Positions 13,472 to 25,085 of a stretch of DNA of 64,000 nt are shown piece after piece (position 1 is the first letter of the stretch; the number at the start of each line of letters is the position of its first letter). The translations under genes and the position numbers were made by a program. This DNA is from Hoplostethus atlanticus (lineage: Eukaryota; Chordata; Actinopteri; Trachichthyiformes; Trachichthyidae): assembly GCA_034670405.1 (NCBI GenBank), contig JAXDDX010000183.1, positions 507,501 to 571,500 on the forward strand, in the 5' to 3' direction. Below the pieces are notes generated by a model. That model did no database searches and was not told the DNA's origin. It saw only the letters and a program-made list of their open reading frames with translations.

Positions 13472-13921
13472 GTTCATAATTAAGATACAGCCTTAAATAA
13501 TCTCTTAAATTTTTCATCAAGTCAGGAAATGAAATCAGGACAAATTCAATAAAAAATAAATTATGTAACTGACCCATGAAAACACATAAGCCATTCTATC
13601 ATTTTATGCTGTTGTAGTGTGTAAGGTAGTGCTCTCTCTCTACTGAACACATGCGCACACACAAAAGTATGGACACACACACCCCTGTCGTATTGGAAAA
13701 GTGGTCATTATCTTTTACATTTGAACAAAATCTAGTTGTCAGGATGTATGAAGCAGATGTCTAACACTGATTACAACGACTACATGTGGTAATTGGTCGC
13801 CATTACTGGCATCCGCCGGTTGGATGCAGCAGTATTCACAGGCATTAAGAGCTGGAAAGTTAGAAAACAAGGACAAAGAGGCTGCTTTGTTTAACTAGGG
13901 GAGGACAAACACAATACAATA

Positions 13922-14010
13922 GCGTTTCTTAAACTGACGGGCCGGGACCTGGAAATTGGACGCCGGCCCGTATCCGTTGGGTACCCGCGTTTCCCTGAGC
14001 CTGTGACCCA
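13922..14010. repeat. hAT-like element end (candidate)
   Basis: GCGTTTCTTAAACTGACGGG opens a GC-rich stretch, ending in a poly-A run (14012-14025), that resembles the ends of hAT-derived repeats. The other end was not found. Confidence 0.35.
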
Positions 14011-14554
14011 CAAAAAAAAAAAAAAAGAAGCTAGTCAAGTGGTTTAGTCCGCCGTCTCTGGAGCCACGTTGCACCCCTGCTGGCCAAGGATCCCATCCCA
14101 CCAGAGGCTTCTCTCCTGTCTTTCCAACTCTTTGAAGAAATAACAACAATGCGAATGGTCAGTGGACTGCCCATGCTCCTTTTGGAAAACAAACGTATTA
14201 CATAAGAGTGGAAATTACACAGCATCCGATTCCCACACTGTGATTGAGAATGTATTTGTTGTATGTACATTGATATAGCTAAGAAATAGATGCAGCCACT
14301 GTTGTTTGTATACACAATATATAGCTTCTAGTCAGTTTTGCTAATCAGTAGTAATGTTTTATTTTAAAGAGTCAATGCTTATATTATATTGTCCAATACT
14401 GAAGTGGTAGATTATTTTACTGTGACGAAGAAACTTAAAACCCTAAATGGGATCGTACCCTCTAATGACTTCTATGAAAGGGGGTAATTGAAGTCAGGTG
14501 ATCCAATCAATGAGATGACATTCAGGTGTGGGTTAGAGGTGTCCTGTCATATAA

Positions 14555-15637
14555 CAGGGTACCCCCAGGATTCTCCAAGTTAAATTTAAGACTTTTTAAG
14601 ACCTTTTTAATACCACTTAGAATGAAATTTAATGCCAACTTCACGGCCATGCAGGCAAAAGTATGAAGGATATAATGGAAAATCAGTATGGATTTTAAGC
14701 CCTAGAAAATAATTATTTACCAAGTATTGAATTTAATAAAACATGATCACATGATCAGCGACAAAAACGCTCGGCGCTGGCATTCATTTCCTATTTGGCA
14801 AGTGTCGCCGCCGAACCTAGCGTCAACACGAGCACAGACACTGGGAGACCCCCTGGCGCTGCGCTCAAAGTTCAACTATATTCAACTTTGACCTTCGCGA
14901 CGCGCAACCAATCACTGGAATCTAATAGCTCTTAGTTTGCTGTTCATTAGTGATCGGGTTAGAGATAGAGAGCAGTGGGAGCTTGTTTTATGTGTGTCGG
15001 AGCATCCCGAATTATACAACATGACCTTAAATCATACCATGATCTGACTAAAAAGTCTGTATCATGGAATGATGTCGGTTTACAGACGGGACTACCAGGC
15101 TGGTTGACAGCTTAGTACAGGACGTATATGCAGCCAGTCTATATTCACTTCTATGGCTGTGCCAGTATGATCATTGGCGATGTGGTTAGCTACGGTCACC
15201 GGCTGATGCGGGTGACGCTGAGATCATGTGAAGGAGTCTCGTCCAACCTGGCGTTGATGCCGACGCTTTGCACGGATCATGTGAAAGCCCCTTAAAACGA
15301 CACTTGCCCATTCTGAGACGACGAGCTAGCTTGTTAGCAGCACACTCCACGGTCAAGAGCGTCAATACACTGACGTAAACATTACCTGTACTGTCGTAAT
15401 GTCCAAGACACACCAAACAGAGTAAATGTTAACGTTACACACAAAACATTTTATACATTTGACAGTTATTTATGACGTTACGGTATTTGATCCTACGAAA
15501 GGACAAGAAAAAAATGTAAGACCTTTGTAAACGAAATTCAATACTTTGTAAACGAAATTCAATACTTTTAAGGCCTTATTTTGAGAATATTAAATTCAAT
15601 GCTTTTTTAATACTTTTAAGACCCCGTGGGTACCCTG
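14555..15637. mobile_element. 1083-bp inverted-repeat DNA transposon, non-autonomous
   Basis: The left end starts CAGGGTACCC and the right end finishes GGGTACCCTG, a perfect 10-bp inverted terminus. Both sides continue into related sequence (AAGACTTTTTAAGACC and ATACTTTTAAGACC). TATAA flanks both ends (14550-14554 and 15638-15642), consistent with a 5-bp target duplication. The interior has no long open frame; the middle (14750-15420) is more GC-rich. The ends resemble a fish hAT-type family, but the superfamily is not established from sequence alone. Confidence 0.8.
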
Positions 15638-15992
15638 TATAAAACCTGATTTTGTTTGCATTTTTCAACACGGCAGTCCACTCTCTGTATTTTTGCTTTT
15701 CTGAGACAGAAGGCAGGCAGAGAGGCGGAGGCACAGGGCCTAGCAGGATTCAATGCTAGTCCAGCAGGGAAACCCCAGAGTTGGGGGGGGTAGACCACTT
15801 CTGGACAACTAACTGGATCTAGAACTTGACAAAATCTTAAGTTTTCCCCAAAATTGAATAACTGAGGAAAGACAGAGAAAGTAAGTGTCCAAACAATGCA
15901 AAAGGGAGGCTATATGGACACACAGTCGCTGTTATTCAAGTAGACATGGATGTTCCATACTATTCACATGTTTTCCTCTCTCTCTCCTTTGT

Positions 15993-15995
<3 letters not shown>

Positions 15996-16028
<33 letters not shown>
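15996..16028. repeat. (AC)n microsatellite
   Basis: Pure AC run of about 16 units. Confidence 0.96.
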
Positions 16029-16031
<3 letters not shown>

Positions 16032-16713
16032 CCAGCTTGTGGAGGAGGGTTGAGGGAAGTGACATGTAAAACAATAAGCTATTGTTTTGCTGTTCAATCA
16101 CTCCATCCACTGTCACATAAAGCCTGTGCACACAGACACACGTGCATACATACATGCACACACACACACACGTGGAACATCATCCTAAACAATATTCACT
16201 GAACCCTCACATCAGTACATACGTACGTTTAATGCAGGTGACTAATGATGTGCAGTGCTCCTGCAGTACAAAACAGAATTACTACTCATTTGTTTTGGTG
16301 TTACAGTTATAAAAAGAGAGAGAGAGAGGAAAACAGGGTGTTAATAGGGACAATGTAGGTCCGTACATGAAAAGGTGCTGCTATGTGTCATTTCTATAGT
16401 ATGAATAGACTCTTCTCCAGGCGCTGGAGCTGTGATTGTCATATAAAAAAAATGCTACGAGGCAAAGAGAAACCCACGTGTCACTCCTACACCCATTCCC
16501 ACCTCTTCCTTTTGTCTTTACTTAAATTTCCTCTGTCTACCTGTCAGTGTCCTTATTCCTCAAATTCTGTCATGCCAAGCCTCATACAGTTTTAAAGAAG
16601 AGGGGGGAAAGAATCTATTTGTATTATTCATGAGTACAGAGTTATTACTGTTACTAGCCTATGTTTTATTAACACTGCAGTCCAGATTTCACTGTATATC
16701 GCACACGTGCTCT

Positions 16714-16714
<1 letters not shown>

Positions 16715-16750
<36 letters not shown>
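16715..16750. repeat. (AC)n microsatellite
   Basis: Pure AC run of about 17 units. Confidence 0.96.
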
Positions 16751-16753
<3 letters not shown>

Positions 16754-17160
16754 CAGACATATGGAAACACACAAACTGTATACACAGGGCTGTTTTTTTG
16801 TATGCAATCACAGCTTAAGAGGTGTACTGATTCTACTGCCTGTCTGGATGGCGAGTCACGTACAGTCCCTTACCAAGTAGACACACACACACACACACAC
16901 AAGCAAAAGGATATCACAGGAACTTCCCCAAATCATGACAACCCCAAAAACCATGCAACAGACATATAATGGAAACCCGATCTTTTTGTGGGTGTGTGTG
17001 TGTGCTGTCAGCAACGTGTCATGCATGCAGCAGCCGTGCATCAGTAATTACTGTAGAAATAACTGTGACTTCTTCTCTGGATAAAATGCATGCAGCCACC
17101 ATGCAGGACGGATATACAGAAACGTCTCCCCACCAGTGTGCTGCTGGTTCGGAGTCGTAC

Positions 17161-17264
17161 CCAGGTCCATGCTCTTGGAGGCTTTGACGTGCTGATACTG
17201 GCGCTGGTTCTGGGCCTGGGACGGAGACTTGGGTCCAACTGGGCTGGGGGTGAGGGACGTCTCC
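17161..17264 (-). CDS. pard3b: pard3b exon: KASKSMDL segment
   Basis: This 104-nt exon completes an arginine codon and then reads ETSLTPSPVGPKSPSQAQNQ and RQYQHVKASKSMDL, ending with G of a valine codon. The KASKSMDL string is strongly conserved in the tails of both PARD3 and PARD3B (KSKSMDLG and KASKSMDLV). It is basic and serine-rich and lies ahead of the CR3-type region. The acceptor is GGCTTTCAG|GGA and the donor CTGG|GTACGA. The 346-nt intron separating it from exon 17611-17719 is the shortest in the gene here. Confidence 0.92.
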
Positions 17265-17610
17265 CTGAAAGCCATTAATAAGCCACAACAACATTCGCTA
17301 GCTTGACATGAACTTCTTTTCTTTCCTCAAATATGATCAAAGGCTTGCAGCGAATGTAACTGCATACATTTCGCCATATTTTTTGTTAATAATAATGAGG
17401 TTGATTACAGAGTATAACAATACATTTCATCTGTATCAATGTATTACCTTTATGATGTTTAATTACAAGCTTCATATTGACTATAGTCATTATGATACAT
17501 GGAGTACATGAAGTATATGTACCGTTTCCATATTAATCACTAACCACAGCAGTTGTGTGTTTTATAGGTTTATAGACGTACGCACACACATGCATGTGCG
17601 CGACACACAC

Positions 17611-17719
17611 CTTTGCTGTAGGTAGGAGTGCTGGGTAGAGCTGCTGAAGTTGGTTTCCTGTCGGGACAGCTCCTCCTCCTCCTCTTCCCCGTCCATGTGA
17701 GAATGACTTCCATTGGTCA
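17611..17719 (-). CDS. pard3b: pard3b exon: acidic linker exon
   Basis: This 109-nt exon begins with TG, completing valine with the G left by exon 23099. It reads TNGSHSHMDGEEEEEELSRQ, then ETNFSSSTQHSYLQQ, and ends with AG, completing arginine with the next exon. Six glutamates in a row come from a GAA(GAG)5 run, a likely site of length variation. The acceptor is CTCCTCAG|TGACC and the donor CAAAG|GTGTGT. The region is intrinsically disordered and poorly conserved. The fit of both phases is the main support. Confidence 0.8.
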
Positions 17720-19839
17720 CTGAGGAGAGACAACACACCGATCTGCATTCAGGATACAATGACCGGTGATCCAGTGCAGCCAATCTGCACGTTACTGGCT
17801 TTGTTCAGCGGTTTTGTTAAAGGGCCATTGCTCATTTCCCCCATTCCCCTCACTGTTTTACATCACTGTAGATCGTTTTCCAGTGATTTTACCACGTTTT
17901 GAGATATGTGGCATTTTTAACTGCAAGTTATCCAACATTTTCTAAAACATTCAATGGTAGGGAAGCAGATTTTCATGGAGGCGTCCCAGGTTCAAATCCT
18001 GGGATACCTGTAAGTTTCTCAGGCAGCCTCAGTGGCACTAGGTAGGTAACAGTGAACTTCCTAATCCTGGAGTACCTGCACCAATTTGGTAGCAGTTTAT
18101 CAGTGTCGCTTTGCTTGTTCCTTCATTTTAGTTGTACATATTTTGAAACAAACACGTAAATAAGTAAAGAAGGCCAAAAATAAAAGTAAAGAAGAAGGCA
18201 GCAAATTAATGCTGCGACTGTGTAAAATCTACCTTTAGTTTCCATTTCATCTTTTGGCCTATAGCTGGCGGAAGCATCTTGCTTTGGTTTGTAGATTAGC
18301 TTGACTGGTCAGTGATTGACAGAAGGCAGGTCCTAACATAACGGCAGAGAACTATTGGTTGGAGGATTCATCAGCTTCTTTCTTTTTTTTTTTACTCCTG
18401 TTCCCGAATGTGCCCAATAATATGAAATTGAACTACCTTCAAAATGTAAAAGTTTACAGCCTGATATTATCGTTCTGATGCAACTTTGCAAAATACAATT
18501 GTTGGCTTCTCATTCACAGTGATGTATTACCTTTACCAACCAAATTAAACGTCTGCTTTCTCTGCCTTTTTGAATTGAATGGGAGTGGATAATAGCACAA
18601 AAATGAGCAAAAAATCCATGGAAAAGCTTTGTGGCTGAGATGACACGAGACAATGAGAACACAAACTACAGAGAGACGTAGACAGATAGACAGATAAATA
18701 AAAAGAAAAAATACAAAGAGAATCAGAGGGAGACAATGCAGCAAATGCACCGAGAGCAACGAAGAGCAGTGATACGGCTCCGTGTCTGCTTGATAAACGA
18801 GTTTGTGTTAATGCACAGCAGGACTGAAAATGAGTGGTGACTACCTGATACGTCACACACACACACGTACAGTCATCACTTTTCAGAACGCGTAACTGCC
18901 ACACGACACATGCTGGGATAATTACACATCTTCACTGTGTGTTCACGTGTGTGTTCACGTGTGTGTTCATGGGTGTGGCTGCATGTTACTAATGCATCAC
19001 GTCGGTTTGTGTGTGTGTGCGCAAGTGAGTGATTCCCGGCGAAGGTGTTGGAGCTGGAGAGGAAAACAAAGTATCTTCTGAAGTTACAGACCCATCTCTA
19101 TCCCTGCCCCTCTCTCTCTACTAATCTCACTTCTTTATTTTTCGTGTGCTCCCTTTCTGGCAATTTAATATTTTGTCTGTCATTTATCTCTCCTCTCAAA
19201 TCTCCCATAAATCATTTTATCTCCTACTCAGTTTTCAGCCTTTTTTTTTTAAACTTCCACCCTCCTCCTCTCTCCCAGCACCTTAATCAGCTGAACTGTC
19301 AAAAATATATTCTTCTTTCACCTCACACACACAATCTGACAATCTCTCCCTCTCTCTCACCACACACACACACACACACTCAACCCTGCTCTTGTTCCCT
19401 CCCATTCTGAAGAAATAGGAGAAGGTGATGTTGAGATGATGGATCAACAGCAGTTGGCTCTGATAGCAGATATATGAATCGCCCTTTATATTTTCCACCT
19501 AACCTCTCTTCTCCACTCTGATGTTTTGTCTGAGTTTTCTGACTTCTTTTCTTCTGTGGTTTTAAACTTTTATAGAGCGGTAAGAACGATGGTGAACATT
19601 CATGTTGATATGTAACACACAACTGTGTTTTCATACGCTTGATTTGGTATTAACTCTTGGTTTAGATTTGAATGTTTCTGCACAGGACATCTTTGTTTCT
19701 AATCATATGTGCATTGTTTTTGAAATGCCTTTAAAATGGATATCCTACAAAGAAAACAGACCATCTGCTCCCACATTCCTAATACTTAATGTGCTGATCA
19801 ATTTTCATCTGTGTTGCCCTGAACTCAGCAGAAGTCGAC

Positions 19840-21130
19840 CTATGGCTCAGAATGCATATACAAATAATCGTGTTAACCACTTTAATGACCTTTGCTCATC
19901 CGCCCTGGGAGCAACTGCACGCTTGAAAACTAGATTAATTCCTATTGTTAATCCATCTCAGTGGATTAACGGTATTGTTCGTAGTTTGAGACGGGAATGT
20001 ACAACTGAGCACAGGCTGAATAGACTGAACTTCAAGAGCAGTACTTATATGAAAGAGCGATTAACGTCCTATAATCAAGAATGCGAGAGCTGCCTGCTGT
20101 GCTGACATAATCAGTACCAATCAACAAACCCCCATGCTCCTTTTTAGCACAACTGCGCCCCCTCCTATGTGTCTTCTTAAGTGATGACTGTGAACTGTTT
20201 TTATCTTTTTTGTTGAAGATCAACAGTAACAGATCTAAGATTTTACCTCCATCCACAAGTAGTACAATTAGCTTGTCGTGACCTGCTGAGAGGTCGCTGA
20301 AAGAGGTCTCTCTCGTCTCCCTGCCGACTGACTCTCTCACCCTCAGACACACACTCACAGGTAAAAGGGACCCGGCTTCAATCAGCCTTAATTGGCCGCA
20401 GCCAGTGCTGGACACAGGAAGAACCAGTCCACTGACTCAATTTTATCCTGCATCCAGCCTACGCCTCACCACACCAGCCCCCCAGTCTGACCCAAGGTCC
20501 CTCACATCTGGTTGTGTTCCTGATTATTTTAAGCAGGCCATTATTAAACCACAAAACAATCCAGTCTAGACCCATCACACAAGTTGTATCTAAGTAGCTT
20601 CTTGTTGTAGAAGAAAATAACATTATTGACACATTTCAGGTTTTTGTCAAAACACTACTGAAACTGTACTTCTCAGGGTTGCTAATTATATTTAATGCAA
20701 GCTGATGTTAGGGAATGCTCTATATTATTGCTGATTGATACCATTGATCATGGAATCCTTCCCAATAGTGGGTGGCAGTGGGTGGGCATCTCAGAGACTC
20801 CCCAAATGTCTGATTCTCTGTTCTTTGTACATCCCCTGGGACATATTCTTTGTCATTTTAATGGTATCTGTTATCACAGCTATGCTGATGATACGCAGCT
20901 TTATCTCTCATTGCAGCCAAACAACCTCAGCAAAGTGGCAATTCTGCATGACTGCTTTTAGTTAAATATTGGATATCACAAAACTTTCTCCAACTGAACT
21001 CAGGGAAAACAGAGCTTCTCATAGTTGATGTTGTCTGAACGGTAATCTCAAATTCACAGTGGAGCACAGAATGATTTTAATTTCAAAGAGGCTCCAAAGA
21101 TATTATCCTCCCTTCTACACTGAACATCAG
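19840..21130 (+). mobile_element. Non-LTR retrotransposon (CR1/L2/Rex-like), decayed
   Basis: Plus-strand fragments in several frames follow the order of a LINE ORF2. FNDLCSSALG and LRRECTTEHRLNRLN (19883-20030) are the segment between endonuclease and reverse transcriptase. VPDYFKQAIIKP lies at about 20517-20552 and IDTIDHGIL at about 20731-20757. The catalytic box HSYADDTQLYLSL is at about 20875-20910, and NFLQLNSGKTELLIV follows at about 20977-21022. Stops and shifts separate the pieces, and neither end of the element is clear. It is inserted antisense to pard3b. Confidence 0.85.
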
Positions 21131-21452
21131 TCTGACTTCTAATGGATTAACTTTAATTAACTGTATTGTAAAGAGCAATATTTGCTCCTTTTAAAATATA
21201 TTCAGACAAGCATGGGATGAACTTCTGAAGTCAATCAAACATGATATAATCACGTAAACTCCTAAACACACTGCATATAATTTGAGATTTACTTGAAATG
21301 ATGCTATAAACTGTTGGTTAGATACTATATGAGGAAATGTTGCATCATTGTTTCAAAAATACCAAGCAGATTTAAATATGCTTTGAAGACAAAAGGGGGA
21401 AAGGGGGACTTTTATTTTTTCCCAATTCTTTCTATCAAGTACAGAAACTCTC

Positions 21453-21453
<1 letters not shown>

Positions 21454-21484
<31 letters not shown>
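21454..21484. repeat. (AG)n microsatellite
   Basis: Pure AG run of about 15 units. Confidence 0.96.
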
Positions 21485-21490
<6 letters not shown>

Positions 21491-21966
21491 GAGAAAAAAG
21501 AGATTGAGGGGAAAAAGTGAGAGATGGGAGATATATGATTGCAGGGAGAATGAGATGCAGGGATGGATAAGAGATAAGAGAGAATAGAGGAAGGTTTATA
21601 AATGCAAAACATCTGCATACATACATATGTAGGAAATCATTAAACTCAATTTATTCTTTTGCAAAAACACACATCGGTGCACGAAAGATTTCATTGTTTT
21701 AATTTGGACTTCAATGCCAAGTAAAGCCGATTCAGCATGTGAAATAGTTCATTAGGGATTGAAATGGTAAGAAGCGTACACACACACACATGCACACACT
21801 GCAAACAGTGTATATGCAAATGACCCCACGGTTAAGGTGAATTTGAACAGCTCAGTGTATTCAAGGTCAGGACTGTTTACCAGACTCAATGAGAACAAAC
21901 AGACAAACAAAAATCACTGTTTAATACTGGCCAACAATCCCTGAACCAGCACCAGAACACGAACAC

Positions 21967-22009
<43 letters not shown>

Positions 22010-23098
22010 TGAACATATGAACAAACAAGTAGTGATATCAGAAGGCAGGGGTATGGATACAGATACAGAGAGATACTGAAACACACACACGCACACATTT
22101 TCACAAATACACATACAGGCAGATACAAACACAGAGATACAGACACAAACATGTATACAATCAGACAAAAAACACACATACACACACACATATATAGATA
22201 ACATAGGGGCTGGTTAGAGAGAAATGGAGATATGAAACAGACAGAACCAAAATAACTCTTTAGAACAGGCCAAGCCAGTAATAACAGACAAACACAGCAA
22301 CCTTGAGAAACATGAGAGAAAATTGAAAGCTGAGAGGGAGAGAGCTGGGGAGAGAAATGAAAGGGAAAATAGGGGCAGAATAGTCTCTAATTAAGGCTGC
22401 ACTGCACTCTTTCTGTTTATGCTTCTTTTCCTTTTTTTTTTTTAGCTTGTTTCATCGTGGAGTCATTGTTTATTTTTCATGATTATTAAACTTATTCAGT
22501 GCTTTACTGAACTTATTGCAAATGATCTGCCCACCTTTGATGCTGTTCAAATGGCAGAAAATAAAAGAGAAAAACAAAATTAGAATGAAGTAGATCGAGT
22601 TCACCATGAAGGGAAACATCACTGAATGTAGCGGTATAATCAGATGAGAATACAACTTTGTTAAGCACATACAACAGCCAGCAGAATTTGTGAACATGAC
22701 AAATTCGGTCCAAAAGCACGAAACCAGGTCAGAAAATGTATGTAAATGTATTGTTTTCCCGAGAATATGATCGTGCATAGTGTTTGTTTTTTTGTTCTTT
22801 GCCCTCTCGTTTCTACTTTTTACCTCGGAAAGTGGGAAAATATTAAAATGTATTTAGCAATGCAAGCCACATTTTCACAGGGCAAAGGAATCCTATGTTT
22901 CATTCCTGAAATCCAATGGTTTCCCCTTCCAGTCTCCAAGGGTTACGTTGTGGTACATGGGCCAGACACAATAGATAAAGACAGAGGAAAAGGTATGTAA
23001 CAAGAGTCCTGAGCAGGATTCAAAACCTGTGTTATATGTCTTTTACACTTTTGTACATACCGCCATTTGTTTGCCTCATTTGTATGTTATCCACTCAC

Positions 23099-23252
23099 CA
23101 TTGGATGCGTAGATGATATTGGTCACCATGGGAGAGTGGGTGGGGCCATTGGCCTGACTGATCAATTCGGTCGGATAATTTGCTGGGCTGACCAATCCAG
23201 GAAGGCCAGAGGAGCTGTCAAAAGAGCGATTGGATGACACCCCGTGTTGTTC
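23099..23252 (-). CDS. pard3b: pard3b exon: linker after PDZ3, first part
   Basis: This 154-nt exon reads EQHGVSSNRSFDSSSGLPG, then LVSPANYPTELISQANGPT and HSPMVTNIIYASN, ending with one base (G) of the next codon. It is rich in serine, proline and asparagine, as expected for the unstructured tail. The call rests on a clean acceptor (TTTTAG|GAA), a strong donor (AATG|GTGAGT), an uninterrupted frame, and phases matching both the preceding PDZ3 exon and the following exon, more than on residue-level similarity. One or more small exons between 23253 and 29127 may have been missed. Confidence 0.8.
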
Positions 23253-24932
23253 CTAAAACAGATAGGACACAATTAATGGTTTCAAATGCAACACATGCAG
23301 TTAGAGAAAGGAGAGGGTAGACAGAAGGGATGATGGATGGATGAACAAATGAAATAATGAATGAATGGAGAGATGGATGGAGAAAACACTAAAGCAGAAC
23401 AATTAGTGGTGGGGTAACATTATTTGAGGACTTGATTACAAATCTAAAGATGAAGTTTGGAAAAAATATTTATGATTATGAAATGTTTGATAGTTTTGCA
23501 AATGAAATCACTGTTTTGTGTTATGTAGTGTTATTAAACAGGTTATGCAACTGTCTAGGATGTGCGTTGCAGTTAGATGGAGTTCGCCTGTATCTATCAA
23601 AAATCAATACCAAATAAATGCATCTTCAAAAATGTGTTGGCACGGAAACAAACGCGCAAAAGTTCAAGGAGGAAGCCTCAAAGAAAGCTCCTTCCCCTTG
23701 GACCTGCCTTCTGTTATCTGACTTAGTCTGATCCAGCGTTGGCAGGAGGAGAGAGGTCTGGTCCAAAATGTCTTTTAGTGGCTCAGATGGCTAGCTGGAA
23801 ACACTGACGACAGCCATTGTGAGGAAAAAAGGATTGAGGAGAGAAGTGGGAAAAAAAAACAGGAGAAGAAAAGATTTTAGCGGCTGCACCAGACAAAGAG
23901 GCGAAGGAAGGAAGGATGGACGGAAGGAAGGAGGGAAGGTCGACAAGAACAAACAGGTAAAATGAGATGAGGTGAGGATGAGTGGGGATTCAGCAGGCAC
24001 CCCTTCCTCTTTCTTTCACCCCTAACCCTCTTTCTCTCCGAGTTGGGGAGTAAGAGCACATCAGTTGGCATTTACAGGAAACAGGATGGATAAAAGAGAG
24101 AGCTAGAGGCGAGAAGGAGTGGTGTGTATTGTCAAGCCAGCAAAGCTTCCCCTCTTGTCTTGAATCTTTTCCTTCATAACTCTAGAGCTATATCCATCCT
24201 TTTGTTCATCCTCCTCTGTTCTAGCGTGATAAGCCAGTTGACCATAGGAGCAGAGCCCTGTAGAGAGTGACGCCATCGTTTTCCAAAATCCACTTACACA
24301 CACAACTAGATCTCAAGGAGGAGATAAACAACACAGAGCGAGAGAAAGAGAGAGGGAGAGAGAACCAAAAGACAGGGAAGGATCAAGGTGAAAGGCAAGA
24401 GGGGCTAGTGTTTCCCACGGCCTATAGAGTTCTAACTGTCCTCAACGCTGTTACACAATATCCTCTCGAGGGTCGGTCCTCTCACTGACCTATATATAAG
24501 AGGACACCACCAACCGGTCTCTGCCCATTGACACGAGTGAAGACAGTTTTGTCCACCATTTCCCATTCCCAGTGTCACTGCACCATTGGTAGCATTCTGG
24601 CTCAGCCAACGAGGAACAAGTTTTTGTACTCTACATTAGATAGCTCTCCAAATTCCTTAATTTTCTGTGAAGCTCTGTCAAAGGTTAAAATCACATGTTG
24701 AAGATGTTTTCAAAATCTTATGTTGACAGGAAAGCAAATGGGCATCCTTTATACCCCGGTATGTATCCCTACTCAATATTTTACATTTTAATGGAGCCTG
24801 GTTTCCCTTAATTTCAAGCACATGCTCTACAAGGATATAAATATTGTTCATGTTTATATTCATTAAAAAAACAACATATTTTCTGATCAAATAGCTGTTT
24901 ATTGACATACAGTAATTACAGAAAAATGGTTG

Positions 24933-25085
24933 CTAGGATAAGAGCGTGTGTCGGCCGATGAATCGGGCTTTGTAGGTCTGGCTGCTGTCATTCCAGAACA
25001 TCTCTGCCAGGTGGCTGAATCCAGGATGGGATGATGACATGATCCTTGCCTTGATCTCTCTTAATGTTGCTGCTATCAATTTTCA
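24933..25085 (-). pseudogene. Exon-like fragment of unknown origin
   Basis: A minus-strand frame of about 50 codons (KLIAATLREIKARIM, then SSSHPGFSHLAEMFWNDSS and YKARFIGRH) ends at TAG (24933-24935). An AATAAA signal (24898-24903) follows about 30 bases later. The composition looks like real protein, and the tight stop-to-polyadenylation spacing is typical of a transposon gene or retrocopy end. The family was not recognised. No convincing acceptor or pyrimidine tract precedes it. A larger AT-rich stretch up to about 26330 may belong to the same element. Confidence 0.4.

Larger units (their letters stand above)
12312..17160 (-). other. pard3b intron
   Basis: This intron lies between the KASKSMDL and ADES exons. 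It contains the TATAA-flanked 1083-bp element, a hAT-like end near 13925, and CA and GA microsatellites. No further coding sequence was seen. Confidence 0.85.
17720..23098 (-). other. pard3b intron
   Basis: This intron contains the decayed LINE at about 19.84-21.13 kb, a GA run (21454-21484) and a CA run (21973-22007). A stretch near 17970-18080 carries a GGTTCAAATCC box and may be a further SINE relic. Nothing else recognisable. Confidence 0.85.
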
